Source: Candidatus Velthaea versatilis (GTDB lineage Bacteria; Vulcanimicrobiota; Vulcanimicrobiia; Vulcanimicrobiales; Vulcanimicrobiaceae). Taken from it: DNA of 47,676 nucleotides. Made by a program: the position numbers and the translations under genes. The stretch is from NCBI GenBank assembly GCA_003134035.1, contig PLAE01000229.1, forward strand, positions 1-47,676, read 5' to 3'. The notes beneath the pieces were generated by a model. The model did no database searches. It saw only the letters and a program-made list of their open reading frames with translations, and was not told the DNA's origin. Below, one piece after another: positions 39,925 to 47,676 of the stretch (position 1 is the stretch's first letter; each line of letters begins with the position of its first letter).

Positions 39925-40683
39925 TCAGTGCCGTTCGACGGTGCGGCGCAATTTCGTTTGCGGAACCTGCTCTAGATCCGCTAATCCGTCGGCCGCAATC
40001 GCGCGCTCGGCGGCATCGCCCGAGGCCATAGCGATGCGAAAGGTCGCGGCGGCGGTACGGCTGCGGCACGAGGTAAGTCCGATCAGCGCGGCTTGACGGT
40101 GAGCGGGCTTGGACTCCTCTTCGTACGCCTGAGCGAGCAGGGGAACGCACCAGTCTTTGGCGATGACGCCCAAATCGCCGATGAGGCGCAGCCGCGCGGT
40201 CTCGTCGAGCACTCCGGAGCGCGGATCGAACTGCTGGCACCAGCGAATCTCGGCCGGACCGGTAACCGCCGCCGGCTCGAGGTCCAAATCGAAAAGCGGC
40301 GGCGATGCCGCCGCCGCGGGCACCCCCGCGTCCGGTTCGGCGGCCTGGGAAACGGCCGGCGCGGGACGCGACGGAGTTGGGCGCGAGAAATCGGGACGGG
40401 ACTGAACGGGACGCGTACTCTCGGGACGCGTACTCTCGGGACGCGCCGGCGTCCCCCGCGACGAATCGGATCGCGGCGCTACCGGCCGCGGCGGTACGGG
40501 CCGCGGCGGGGCCGCGCGCGGAGTCGCCGGCGGAGCGTCGGCCAGCGGCTTAACCTTGAGCCCGGGCGGGGCGACGGTTATGAGGCGCTGCGGCGGGCGC
40601 TTCCGTTTCGAGGCGTAAAACAAGTACCCCGTTGCCGCCGCCGCGATGAGCACGACGATGGCCAGAATGTCCACGACGTCCAT
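39925..40683 (-). CDS. Membrane-anchored Pro-rich protein with HEAT-like helical repeats
   Basis: A 252-residue protein. One N-terminal helix (VDILAIVVLIAAAATGYLFY), a basic stop-transfer (ASKRKRPPQR), then about 100 residues of Pro/Arg/Ser/Thr-rich linker, including a short tandem repeat (RPEST type). The C-terminal 100 residues (TARLRLIGDLGVIAKDWCVP; LLAQAYEEESKPAHRQAALI; RTAAATFRIAMASGDAAERA) look like HEAT-type helical hairpins. The orientation should put the helical part in the cytoplasm. It follows the DUF11 giant almost directly (40687 to 40683), so both are surely co-transcribed. No known family. Confidence 0.75.
   Translation of the reverse strand: MDVVDILAIVVLIAAAATGYLFYASKRKRPPQRLITVAPPGLKVKPLADAPPATPRAAPPRPVPPRPVAPRSDSSRGTPARPESTRPESTRPVQSRPDFSRPTPSRPAPAVSQAAEPDAGVPAAAASPPLFDLDLEPAAVTGPAEIRWCQQFDPRSGVLDETARLRLIGDLGVIAKDWCVPLLAQAYEEESKPAHRQAALIGLTSCRSRTAAATFRIAMASGDAAERAIAADGLADLEQVPQTKLRRTVERH
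40408..40445 (-). repeat. Short 15-bp tandem repeat in the Pro-rich linker
   Basis: GGGACGCGTACTCTC (plus-strand reading) occurs at 40408-40422 and 40423-40437, then the first 8 bases again. On the coding strand it specifies repeating Arg-Pro-Glu-Ser-Thr units in the linker of the membrane-anchored protein. Confidence 0.8.
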
Positions 40684-40686
40684 TCG

Positions 40687-43600
40687 CTAGTTTAGCACGC
40701 GCTGTTGTTCGGCTAAAGTACGGACCATTGATTCACGTCCTTCGTCTAGGAGCGGATCGACCGGTTCGCGCAGCGATGCCTCGAAGGCACCGGGGTCGAG
40801 ACTCGTCCGCTGCCCCAGCTCGTGCACGAGGGCATTGCGGTAATCGGCAAAATCGCTAACCACTCCGCCGTCGCGCTCCAGGCTCGTGCCCATGAGCATG
40901 GCCATGACTTGCCACGCGCTGGCGGTGGCGATCTCGTCCCGGCCCAGTTTCTCGGTGGCCGCGGCCAGGGTCGGGCCGTCGAGCGTTTCCGCCAAGCGCA
41001 GCCCCGAGCGCAGCGAAGCCCGTTCGGTGTTGCCGACGGCCAGCTCTTCGACGAGCGCGACGAGGCTCGTGCGCAGTTCGGGCGTTTCGACGTCGGCGGG
41101 TGCGAGGGGGAAATCCGGCAGCCGGACTTTGATGAACAGCCGATCGGCCAGTTCGGCCAACATCTCGCGATGGCTGCGCAGCCGCGCGCGCAGGAGCCGA
41201 TCCGCACCGCCGACCCGATCGGGGAACAACGCGCGCACCGTGAGCAGATGCGAAACGATGCCGCCGACGCGCGTTTGTTCGAGATACTGAACCACCCACG
41301 ACAGATGCTCGTCGGACAGCTCGAGAAACACCGTGGTCTGGGCGGCCGCGGCCGGCTCAAAGGCGACGCTGCCGCCTGCGAGCTGCGGATACTCGATGGT
41401 CGGTATCGAATCGGAATCGGCGACGATTTTCGCGCCGCTGCTCGTATTGCCGCCGCCCGCGGAGCCGCCACCACCGCCGTTGAGCCGGACGGGGAGCGCC
41501 GGGCGCAATTCGACGTACGCGGGCTGGAAGTTACCGATCTCGGTGCGGGTGGTAACCGTGGTCTGGCGGACCGGCGCCGCGATGGCCCCGAGGACGGAGA
41601 ACGGCAGTTCGGGCTCGATGATCGGCAAGGCCGACGTCGAGCGCACCCGTACCACCGGCGCGACGACCGACATTTCGGGCGCTTCATCCCAATTCACGGT
41701 AGCGCCGGTTTCGATCGGGGTCGCCGGCGGCAGCGGCATATTCACGATCACGCGCCAGCGCGCGATCACCTCGACTCCCGCGCCCACGTTGGCTAGCGTT
41801 AAGCCGGCTTCGCTCAGCAGCGGCGACGTACCGGCGAAGTCTTGCAGCGCGATGCCGTTGACGGTCGTGCTGCCCGGCGCATAGACCGCGTCCTGGAGAA
41901 GCGCGACGCGCGCCGTGAGCCGCTTCGCCGATCCGTCGCCGCAATTGCGCAGCGACAGCGTGTAGGCGATTTCCGCACCCGCATCGACGCTTTCGGCCGG
42001 CGACGACGACAACGTCGCGCCTTCGGCGAACGAGGCTTCGGCGTGCGTCGCGAGTTCGATCGTGTTGAGCGCGAACGGCACGACGTTGAGGCCGCCGACG
42101 CGCGCCGAGATGGCGAGCAGTTCGGCGCCGGATACAACGCCGACGAGCCGGATGGCGAGCGTTGCTTCGCGCGTTTCACCGGCCGGGATCTCGCCGAAGA
42201 CCACGACGTTGCCGTCGCGCGTCGCTTCGTCCACGCGCTCGAGCCGCAATTCGTCGGGCAATTGCAGCGACACGCGCACATCGCGGCCGCGATCCGTGCC
42301 CTCATTGGCCAGGATGAGTTTGCAGGTGCTCAGCCGATTGGGCCGCAGCGCTTCGTCGCTGTCGACCTCGATATGCGACGTGATCGCCGAGAAGCGCGGC
42401 CGCGAACTGACGACGTGAACGGGTGAGCCGAGCTCGATGCGCGGGACTTGGAGGGTGAGCAACGTCGCGTGCAGCCGCAGCTGCGTTTGATCCTCGATAA
42501 CCGGCGCCACGTGGGCTTCGACCCGCAGCAGCCGCGAGACGCCCGGTTCGAGCGTGTCGAGCGCGATCGTTCCCGCCTCATCGCCGATCGGAAGTTCCGT
42601 GTCGCGGTCGTAGACGCGCAGGTGCTCGAGACCCTCGTCGGCGGTTAGCTGCAGACGCACTTCCGTTGCGACGTCGGCACCCATGTTTTGCAGCGAGATC
42701 GTGTATCCGACCGCGTCGTTCGGCCCGACTCGGCGCGACGTTTCGCGTTCGATCTTGTTGAAGTTCGCCGGAAAGTGCGGCGCCGAGCGCGCGACGAGCA
42801 TCCGCTCAAATTTGCGCTGGCCCTTGGACCACGCGACCGTGCCGCTGAGGTTAAGTTCGTGCCCGTCGGAAATCGGCGCGAAGACGACCGCCGACAGAGC
42901 GAGTTCGACCGAGCGTCCCGGTTCGAGATCGCCCAGCTTCACCGCATCGGGGACGGTGGTGCGGTCGGGCACCGGCGCGCCGTCGACCGCCATTGACCCG
43001 GGCGTGTAGATCATGCCGTCGGGTAACGCGATGCGCAAGCTAAGCTTGCGCGCGCGGGCCGTCCCGACGTTCTTCGTGTGCAGGATCACCCGCACGCGCT
43101 GACCCGGTTCGACTTCGTCCTCGGATTCGACGCGCAGTGAGGTCTCATCGCTGCTGAACGCCGCAGCCGACGGAATCTTGACCGTGACCGGCGCGAGCGC
43201 GAACTCGGCCACTTCTTGCGAGCAGATCGCGCCGTTCGCGACGACCGCGGTCGAATCTTCGAGCGGTGCGTCGATGCGAACGCGATAGCCGACGTCGAGC
43301 GTCGCGCCCGGGCCGAGCATCGGCGCGACGACGACCGGCCGAGCGAAGCCGAACGGTTCACTTTCGGCGCCGGCGGAGACCGATCGGCCTTCGACCGTCA
43401 CGCTTTGCGGTGAGAACGTGGTGTTGGCGGGAACCGGCAGCAGCACGACGAGATCGTGCGCGCTGCTCTGGCCGGAATTATGGACGCGCGCGTTGAGTTG
43501 CAGTTCCTCCCCGGGCAGCGCTTCGCGCACCGGTACGAGCGTCAGCGTCGTCTTCGGATTCTGCAGCACCGGACGGCTGCGCACGACGAGCCGGACGATG

Positions 43601-44013
43601 TTCGAGCCGATGACCGGCACGTCGAACGACGCGATCGCGGCTTGCAGCGTAACCGGCGTTCCGTTTTCGATCGTCGTCGCAACCGTGTAGGCCAGCGATA
43701 CCCGGCGTTCGCCGCCGGCCGGGATCTCGCCGATGTCGGCGCCCGACGTTTGGAGCAGCGTGGTTAAACCGCCCTGCTCGTCGAGGAGCGCGTCGTCGAT
43801 GCGCGCCGTGCCGACGAGGTACGTCAGGCCCTCGGGCAACCGGAAACGCACCCGGAACCCGCTCGCGATGCCGCCGCCCAGATTCCGAAACGTGAACGAC
43901 GCGTGCACGGTCATGCCCGGCTCGATCATCCGGCTGGGGCTGACCTCCAAGGTCCGAAGCCCCTCGGGCAACAGCGGGCCGCGGGAGGCAAAAACCTCAG
44001 ATAGCGTGCGCAT
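40687..44013 (-). CDS. Giant DUF11-repeat protein lacking a signal peptide
   Basis: A 1108-residue protein. Residues about 20-860 hold six or so DUF11-type beta domains, each with a pattern like VHASFTFRNLGGGIASGFRV ... LPEGLTYLVGTARIDDAL ... EIPAGGERRVSLAYTVAT. A Gly-rich spacer (near NGGGGGSAGGGNTSSG) leads to a C-terminal helical domain of about 200 residues (LELSDEHLSWVVQYLEQTRV; RLRSHREMLAELADRLFIKV). DUF11 proteins are normally secreted adhesins, yet the start (MRTLSEVFASRGPLLPEGLR) has no signal peptide or membrane helix, so this one appears cytoplasmic. It is co-transcribed with the membrane-anchored helical-repeat protein. Function unknown. Confidence 0.9.
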   Translation of the reverse strand: MRTLSEVFASRGPLLPEGLRTLEVSPSRMIEPGMTVHASFTFRNLGGGIASGFRVRFRLPEGLTYLVGTARIDDALLDEQGGLTTLLQTSGADIGEIPAGGERRVSLAYTVATTIENGTPVTLQAAIASFDVPVIGSNIVRLVVRSRPVLQNPKTTLTLVPVREALPGEELQLNARVHNSGQSSAHDLVVLLPVPANTTFSPQSVTVEGRSVSAGAESEPFGFARPVVVAPMLGPGATLDVGYRVRIDAPLEDSTAVVANGAICSQEVAEFALAPVTVKIPSAAAFSSDETSLRVESEDEVEPGQRVRVILHTKNVGTARARKLSLRIALPDGMIYTPGSMAVDGAPVPDRTTVPDAVKLGDLEPGRSVELALSAVVFAPISDGHELNLSGTVAWSKGQRKFERMLVARSAPHFPANFNKIERETSRRVGPNDAVGYTISLQNMGADVATEVRLQLTADEGLEHLRVYDRDTELPIGDEAGTIALDTLEPGVSRLLRVEAHVAPVIEDQTQLRLHATLLTLQVPRIELGSPVHVVSSRPRFSAITSHIEVDSDEALRPNRLSTCKLILANEGTDRGRDVRVSLQLPDELRLERVDEATRDGNVVVFGEIPAGETREATLAIRLVGVVSGAELLAISARVGGLNVVPFALNTIELATHAEASFAEGATLSSSPAESVDAGAEIAYTLSLRNCGDGSAKRLTARVALLQDAVYAPGSTTVNGIALQDFAGTSPLLSEAGLTLANVGAGVEVIARWRVIVNMPLPPATPIETGATVNWDEAPEMSVVAPVVRVRSTSALPIIEPELPFSVLGAIAAPVRQTTVTTRTEIGNFQPAYVELRPALPVRLNGGGGGSAGGGNTSSGAKIVADSDSIPTIEYPQLAGGSVAFEPAAAAQTTVFLELSDEHLSWVVQYLEQTRVGGIVSHLLTVRALFPDRVGGADRLLRARLRSHREMLAELADRLFIKVRLPDFPLAPADVETPELRTSLVALVEELAVGNTERASLRSGLRLAETLDGPTLAAATEKLGRDEIATASAWQVMAMLMGTSLERDGGVVSDFADYRNALVHELGQRTSLDPGAFEASLREPVDPLLDEGRESMVRTLAEQQRVLN

Positions 44014-44063
44014 AAGCCCTGATTCGATGCACGAGGAGATTCTCCGACGAAGGCAAGCGCGGG

Positions 44064-44381
44064 TTACACCTTGCCGCGGCTCGCCGCCGCACGAACTTCC
44101 GGGATGAAATGCTCGGCGCGCAGCACCGCGATGTCGGAAATAAGCACGATGTTGGCTCGGTCGTTGAGCGAGGGCAAGATCGCCTCGATGATCGCGTCGA
44201 GATGATCCTCGGTCACGATCGTGACGAGCATGACCATGTCCCGCTCGCGATACCCGTGCTGACCGAGCCCCGTCGCACCGGGCACCAGCGTGTAGCCCGT
44301 CGCATGACCTTCGACGATCTTAATCAACCCGTCGACGAGCGCCGATTCGACGACGATCTCGACGCGTTTCATCCTGCTCAT
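44064..44381 (-). CDS. PII-superfamily regulator-like protein
   Basis: A 105-residue GlnB-like protein. The fold is clear: MKRVEIVVESALVDGLIKIV, EGHATGYTLVPGATGLGQHG, MLVTIVTEDHLDAIIEAILP, then NIVLISDIAVLRAEHFIPEV. The T-loop region (GATGLGQHGYRERD) lacks the uridylylated Tyr of enteric GlnB, and the C terminus is a short helix. PII-like proteins sense nucleotides, 2-oxoglutarate or bicarbonate and control a partner, often a transporter. ATG 44381 gives the normal length. It precedes the DUF11 gene by 50 bp on the same strand, so it may be the first gene of that operon. Confidence 0.85.
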   Translation of the reverse strand: MSRMKRVEIVVESALVDGLIKIVEGHATGYTLVPGATGLGQHGYRERDMVMLVTIVTEDHLDAIIEAILPSLNDRANIVLISDIAVLRAEHFIPEVRAAASRGKV

Positions 44382-44443
44382 GAACCGTTCGCGGCGCACG
44401 CTTGATGCCTCCCGTTTACTGCTAATGCAGTATGCGCCCAAGC

Positions 44444-44481
44444 GGCGATCCGTACCCGCTGGGTACGGCCGAAAGATCGCC
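44444..44481. promoter_or_regulatory. Nested palindrome between the PII-like gene and the response regulator
   Basis: An inner perfect hairpin CCGTACCC-GCT-GGGTACGG (44450-44468) is enclosed by outer arms GGCGATC (44444-44450) and GATCGCC (44475-44481). It lies 45-82 bp upstream of the response-regulator ATG and 63-100 bp upstream of the PII-like ATG, in the only gap between these divergent genes. It is a good operator candidate. Confidence 0.55.
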
Positions 44482-44525
44482 GACTTTCTCAGGCGGCTCT
44501 CAGGCCGGACCGCTAGATATCGGCT

Positions 44526-45203
44526 ATGGCCGACACATCGATGGAGGTGCTCATCGTCGACGACGAGCGTCCGATGCGAGATTTTCTCGAAATCGGCTTG
44601 ACCCAAGCCGGTTTCCGCACGCGCAGCGCCGCCGACGGGCCGGCGGCGCTTAGTGAGTTGAGCGCGCGCGTGCCCAACCTCGTCGTGCTCGACTACATGC
44701 TCCCCAAGATCGACGGGATCGCCCTCCTCCCGCTGATTCGGCGGGCTACCGAAGTGCCGATCCTCATGCTTTCGGCCAAGCACGACGTGGCCGCCCGAGT
44801 CGCCGGGCTCGAGGCGGGCGCCGACGATTATCTGGCCAAGCCGTTCGAGTTCGTCGAACTCGTGGCGCGCGTCCAAACACTCCTGCGCCGGCCGAACCTC
44901 GCCCGCGTCAGCACGCTGCGCTTTCTGGATATCGAAATGGATCTCGAAAAGCGGCTGGTCTGGCGCGACGGCGAGAACGTTCCGCTGTCATCGCGCGAAT
45001 TCGATCTGCTCGCGGTGCTGCTGCGCTATCCCGAGCGCGTTTTCACCCGTCAGCAATTGCTCGACCGGGTTTGGGGCACGGACCGCGACGTGTTGCCGGG
45101 CTCGGTCGAAACCTACATCAGCTATTTGCGCGCCAAACTCGACCGCGGCCCACAGCGCCGCGTGATCCGCACCATCCGCGGAGTCGGTTACAGCGTTCGA
45201 TGA
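44526..45203 (+). CDS. OmpR-family response regulator
   Basis: A 225-residue regulator. The receiver has Asp12-Asp13, phospho-acceptor Asp56 (VVLDYMLP), Ser83 and Lys105 (YLAKPF). The winged-helix output domain occupies about 130-225 (LEKRLVWRDGENVPLSSREF; DLLAVLLRYPERVFTRQQLL; WGTDRDVLPGSVETYISYLR; IRTIRGVGYSVR). ATG 44526 starts at the first conserved strand. Its TGA overlaps the ATG of the histidine kinase (ATGA), a classic coupled pair. It diverges from the PII-like gene across a nested palindrome and might control it. Confidence 0.95.
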   Translation: MADTSMEVLIVDDERPMRDFLEIGLTQAGFRTRSAADGPAALSELSARVPNLVVLDYMLPKIDGIALLPLIRRATEVPILMLSAKHDVAARVAGLEAGADDYLAKPFEFVELVARVQTLLRRPNLARVSTLRFLDIEMDLEKRLVWRDGENVPLSSREFDLLAVLLRYPERVFTRQQLLDRVWGTDRDVLPGSVETYISYLRAKLDRGPQRRVIRTIRGVGYSVR

Positions 45204-46726
45204 AAAGCCGCGCCGCCGTCGTGGCGATCGTGGCGTTCGTGCTCATCGCGGTGGCGTGCGCCGTCCTCACGGTCCGGATGACGGCGAACGCGATCGACGC
45301 GACGGCGGCCGTGCAGGCCGCCGAAGCTCCAGAAATCGCGCGGCTCTATCTCGCGAAATACGGCTCGCTCGCAAAGGCGGCGCCGTCGATCGTGCAACGC
45401 GTTTCGCGCGCGGGCTTGCGCGTTTGGCTGTACGATCGCAAGACCGGAACGTCCTACGGCGCGCGCGGCGCGCTGGGCGATTTCCGCCCCCTGCATGGCC
45501 CCGATCCGCCGCCCGCGATAGCGGACGGCGATCACGCCTTCGGAGCGCCGGGCGACCCGGGCGCGGCCGGGGGACCGCGCGTCGCGGGCGGTCCCCCGCC
45601 GGGCGGCTTCGACGGCGGCCCACTCGGCGCGAACGAAACGCACCGCCAAGATTGGTTGGCGATCTTCGTCGCGGCCTCGGCGGGCGAACGACCCCGTCGC
45701 GTGCGCATCCCGAACGGCTCGATCACGATTTTTCCGCAACCCGGCCCGATCGTCGCGGTGCTCGAAACGGTCTGCCTGGTCCTCGGGATCGTCATGCTTT
45801 GCAGCGGAACCGCGCTCTGGATGTGCGTGCGCGGTGTCCGCCGGGCCGCGCTGCGGCCGCTCCACGAAACGACGCTGGCCCTGCAACGCCTTGCGCTGCG
45901 CGACTTTTCGCCGCGCACGATTCTGGCCGGCGAGGGGAGCGCGTACGACGAACTCGCGCGCGCGTACAACGCGGCGGTCGAGGCCGTGTCGTCGTCGTTC
46001 GAGGAGCGGCGCGCGGCGGAACTCGAGATGCAGCGCTTCATCGCCGACGCCGGGCATGAACTTCGCACGCCGCTCACGATCGTGATGGGCTACCTCGACA
46101 TCATCGCCGGCGGCGCGCTTGCCGATCCCAAGCTCGCCGACCGGATCACCACCGGAATGCGCACCGAAGCGGCGCGGATGCGCAAGCTCATCGATAAGTT
46201 GATCATCCTCGCGCGGATGGAAACGCCGAACGATCTCGACGCGCGCATCAACATCGACGTCGTCTCGCTCGTGCAACGGGTTATCGAAAGCCTCGAACCG
46301 TTGGCGAACCAGCCGATCGAGGTGACCGGCGTTTCGTTCGCGCACGTATTCGCGGCCGAGGACGATCTGGCCGAGGCGCTCACCAACATCGTCGAAAATG
46401 GTTTGAAGTACGCGCCGTCGTCGTCGATCGAGATCGACATCCGATCCGCCGCCGACCGCATCTCGATCGCGATCCGCGACCACGGTCCGGGGATGACGAC
46501 CGACGAGCAGCGCCATGCCTTCGAGCGCTTTTACCGTGGCGACCAGCGCGGCGAAATCAGCGGGTCGGGATTGGGTTTGGCGATCGCCAAGCGCGCAATT
46601 GAACGCTCGCGCGGTACGATTCGGCTCGAGAGCATTCCGGGACGCGGGACGACCTTCACGATCGAACTTCCCGAGATGCCGATCGCCGTCGAGGACTCGC
46701 GCCGGGCGCGACTCGCCCGCCGTTAG
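45200..46726 (+). CDS. Membrane sensor histidine kinase
   Basis: A 508-residue kinase. Helix 1 is at residues 5-27, helix 2 at about 184-211. The periplasmic sensor between them has a Gly/Pro/Asp-rich low-complexity loop (about 96-146, PGDPGAAGGPRVAGGPPPGG). A HAMP-like segment follows, then His286 (FIADAGHELRTPLTIVMGYL), the N-box TNIVENGLKYAP, G1 RDHGPGMTTDE and G2 GSGLGLAIAKRA. It phosphorylates the regulator encoded just upstream; the signal is unknown. ATG 45200 overlaps the regulator stop by four bases. Confidence 0.95.
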   Translation: MKSRAAVVAIVAFVLIAVACAVLTVRMTANAIDATAAVQAAEAPEIARLYLAKYGSLAKAAPSIVQRVSRAGLRVWLYDRKTGTSYGARGALGDFRPLHGPDPPPAIADGDHAFGAPGDPGAAGGPRVAGGPPPGGFDGGPLGANETHRQDWLAIFVAASAGERPRRVRIPNGSITIFPQPGPIVAVLETVCLVLGIVMLCSGTALWMCVRGVRRAALRPLHETTLALQRLALRDFSPRTILAGEGSAYDELARAYNAAVEAVSSSFEERRAAELEMQRFIADAGHELRTPLTIVMGYLDIIAGGALADPKLADRITTGMRTEAARMRKLIDKLIILARMETPNDLDARINIDVVSLVQRVIESLEPLANQPIEVTGVSFAHVFAAEDDLAEALTNIVENGLKYAPSSSIEIDIRSAADRISIAIRDHGPGMTTDEQRHAFERFYRGDQRGEISGSGLGLAIAKRAIERSRGTIRLESIPGRGTTFTIELPEMPIAVEDSRRARLARR

Positions 46727-46787
46727 CGTATCGGGCGCGTTCCGGCTATGGTCGGACGCGCGTGAACGCGAAGATGGAACCGACCCC

Positions 46788-47654
46788 ATGACGTCCACTC
46801 GTCCCCGGCGCCGGGCGCGAGATCTTCTTTTCCTCGCGCTTGTGCTGTCGATCCTCATCCATCTCGTCGGCGGCGGTCTCCTGGGCCTGTTCGCGCGCAT
46901 TCTCGCGCGCATCACGCCACATCCCATTCTGATGGCCAGCCTGCGCGAAACGCCGCAGCAACCCGCCCCGGTGATCCACCTCGAGCGGCGGCCCAAGGCC
47001 GTGCCCCGGCCGGCGCACGAGAACCGCGCCGTCGTCGTCGCGCCGCGGCCGCATCCGGTCGCCACGCCCGTGCCGGCGCTGCCCAAGCCACGCCACGAGA
47101 TCGCGCGCATTCGCCAGAACGCGTCGCCGCAAGCCGCGCCCGCGCAGGCCAAGTCCACCGCCGTCGAAGTCCCGCATCACCCCAAACCCGTTGCGCTGGC
47201 GCCGGTGCCCGACAGCAAACCCGCGCTGTCGGACCGGCAGATCGCGCAACTCGGCGCGGACTTCTCGAAAACGATCGCCGCATCGCGCGAAACGCTCGCC
47301 GGTGTTCAGGCCGCGAGCGAACAGGCTCACGTTACCACGATCAAACACTATGCGGTCGCATTCAGCGGGATTCACGAAGGCATGAATCCGGGCGACGGCG
47401 AGATCTTCGCGATTTCAAAGCAACGCATCGGCGACACGATGTGGTACTACACGCGCTATACGTACATGCACGGCGACGGCACCTACGAAGCAGACACGAT
47501 CCCCTGGCCGTTCCACTACCCGATCAACGACGATCCGTTCGCGCGGCACGATAAGCGCATTCCGCTCCAGCCGCCACCGCCGGGTTTCAAGCCCAACCGC
47601 CCGCTAAAACCGATCCTCGAGCAATTCTTCGGCGGTCCGCCGGTCACGGACTAG
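46788..47654 (+). CDS. TonB-like membrane-anchored Pro-rich protein
   Basis: A 288-residue protein. A basic N terminus (TRPRRRAR) precedes one membrane helix (DLLFLALVLSILIHLVGGGL, residues 12-34). A Pro/Ala/Lys/His-rich linker of about 130 residues follows (such as PAPVIHLERRPKAVPRPAHE), with a helical piece LSDRQIAQLGADFSKTIAAS. The C-terminal domain (FSGIHEGMNPGDGEIFAISK; GDTMWYYTRYTYMHGDGTYE; DTIPWPFHYPINDDPF) is not a recognised TonB fold. The layout resembles that of the gene at 6392. ATG 46788. It follows the histidine kinase by 61 bp. Confidence 0.75.
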   Translation: MTSTRPRRRARDLLFLALVLSILIHLVGGGLLGLFARILARITPHPILMASLRETPQQPAPVIHLERRPKAVPRPAHENRAVVVAPRPHPVATPVPALPKPRHEIARIRQNASPQAAPAQAKSTAVEVPHHPKPVALAPVPDSKPALSDRQIAQLGADFSKTIAASRETLAGVQAASEQAHVTTIKHYAVAFSGIHEGMNPGDGEIFAISKQRIGDTMWYYTRYTYMHGDGTYEADTIPWPFHYPINDDPFARHDKRIPLQPPPPGFKPNRPLKPILEQFFGGPPVTD

Positions 47655-47676
47655 GAGGGTCGACTTCGTCGACCCG
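47652..47676 (+). repeat. REP-like hairpin element, copy C (cut by the window end)
   Basis: TAG stop of the TonB-like gene, then GAGGGTCGACTTCGTCGACC to the end of the window. The perfect stem GGGTCGA/TCGACCC and the CTTCG loop equal the first hairpin of copy B. Whether the second 28-nt module follows cannot be seen. Confidence 0.75.

Noticed and set aside
45188-47158. A 656-codon minus-strand open frame
   Set aside because: It is the antisense shadow of the histidine kinase and TonB-like genes and has low-complexity Arg-rich content.

Overview
The window is GC-rich bacterial DNA with dense genes, many GTG/TTG starts and 4-nt stop/start overlaps. Gene content (SpoIIE-type phosphatase, several two-component proteins, NAD-type 6-phosphogluconate dehydrogenase, isocitrate lyase, PPK2, phasin-like protein, TonB-like Pro-rich membrane proteins, a DUF11 giant) suggests a free-living heterotrophic soil or rock bacterium of a little-studied lineage. 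Candidatus Eremiobacterota (WPS-2) is my best guess. It is an inference from gene content, because no rRNA or other marker gene is present.

Layout. 1-9.9 kb is an eroded accessory region. It holds a broken PQQ-dehydrogenase end, two VapBC-type toxin-antitoxin pairs with their own palindromic operators, a multiply frameshifted ABC-transporter remnant, a CGNR-type regulator divergent from a glyoxalase/flavin-oxidoreductase pair with a striking 16-bp-arm palindrome between them, a TonB-like protein whose linker seems to change frame, a quinone-oxidoreductase-like enzyme, a thioredoxin/DCC pair, and a possible transposase scrap. 9.9-15.2 kb is metabolic: Gfo/Idh/MocA oxidoreductase, luciferase-like monooxygenase, Mug glycosylase, PfkB kinase and Gnd. 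15.3-21.6 kb looks like a stress and signalling block: YagU-like, GspM-like, PRC-barrel and small membrane proteins, a compact soluble histidine kinase, and a LuxR regulator divergent from a receiver plus SpoIIE-phosphatase pair. 21.6-27.9 kb carries IolE, PPK2, a CBS protein, an aldo/keto reductase, a broken acireductone dioxygenase, a CoxG-like protein and isocitrate lyase.

28-34 kb holds GNAT, tautomerase, YciA, a cyclic-nucleotide-domain/thioredoxin-reductase fusion, and a DSD1-type PLP enzyme with an SDR. 34.1-36.8 kb has a phasin-like protein with tandem repeats, small secreted or Cys-containing proteins and an unusually AT-rich gap. 36.8-39.9 kb has an amino-acid permease, a haloacid dehalogenase and a VOC protein. 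39.9-44.4 kb is the most unusual locus: a 1108-residue DUF11-repeat protein without a signal peptide, overlapping (4-nt shift) a membrane-anchored helical-repeat protein, next to a PII-like regulator. 44.5-47.7 kb has an OmpR/HK pair and a second TonB-like protein.

Three hairpin elements sharing a core sit exactly at TAG stop codons (about 18.35, 39.48 and 47.65 kb). Two of them share an identical 28-nt second module. I see no tRNA, rRNA, CRISPR array or intact insertion sequence. All function calls come from reading motifs, not from database searches.
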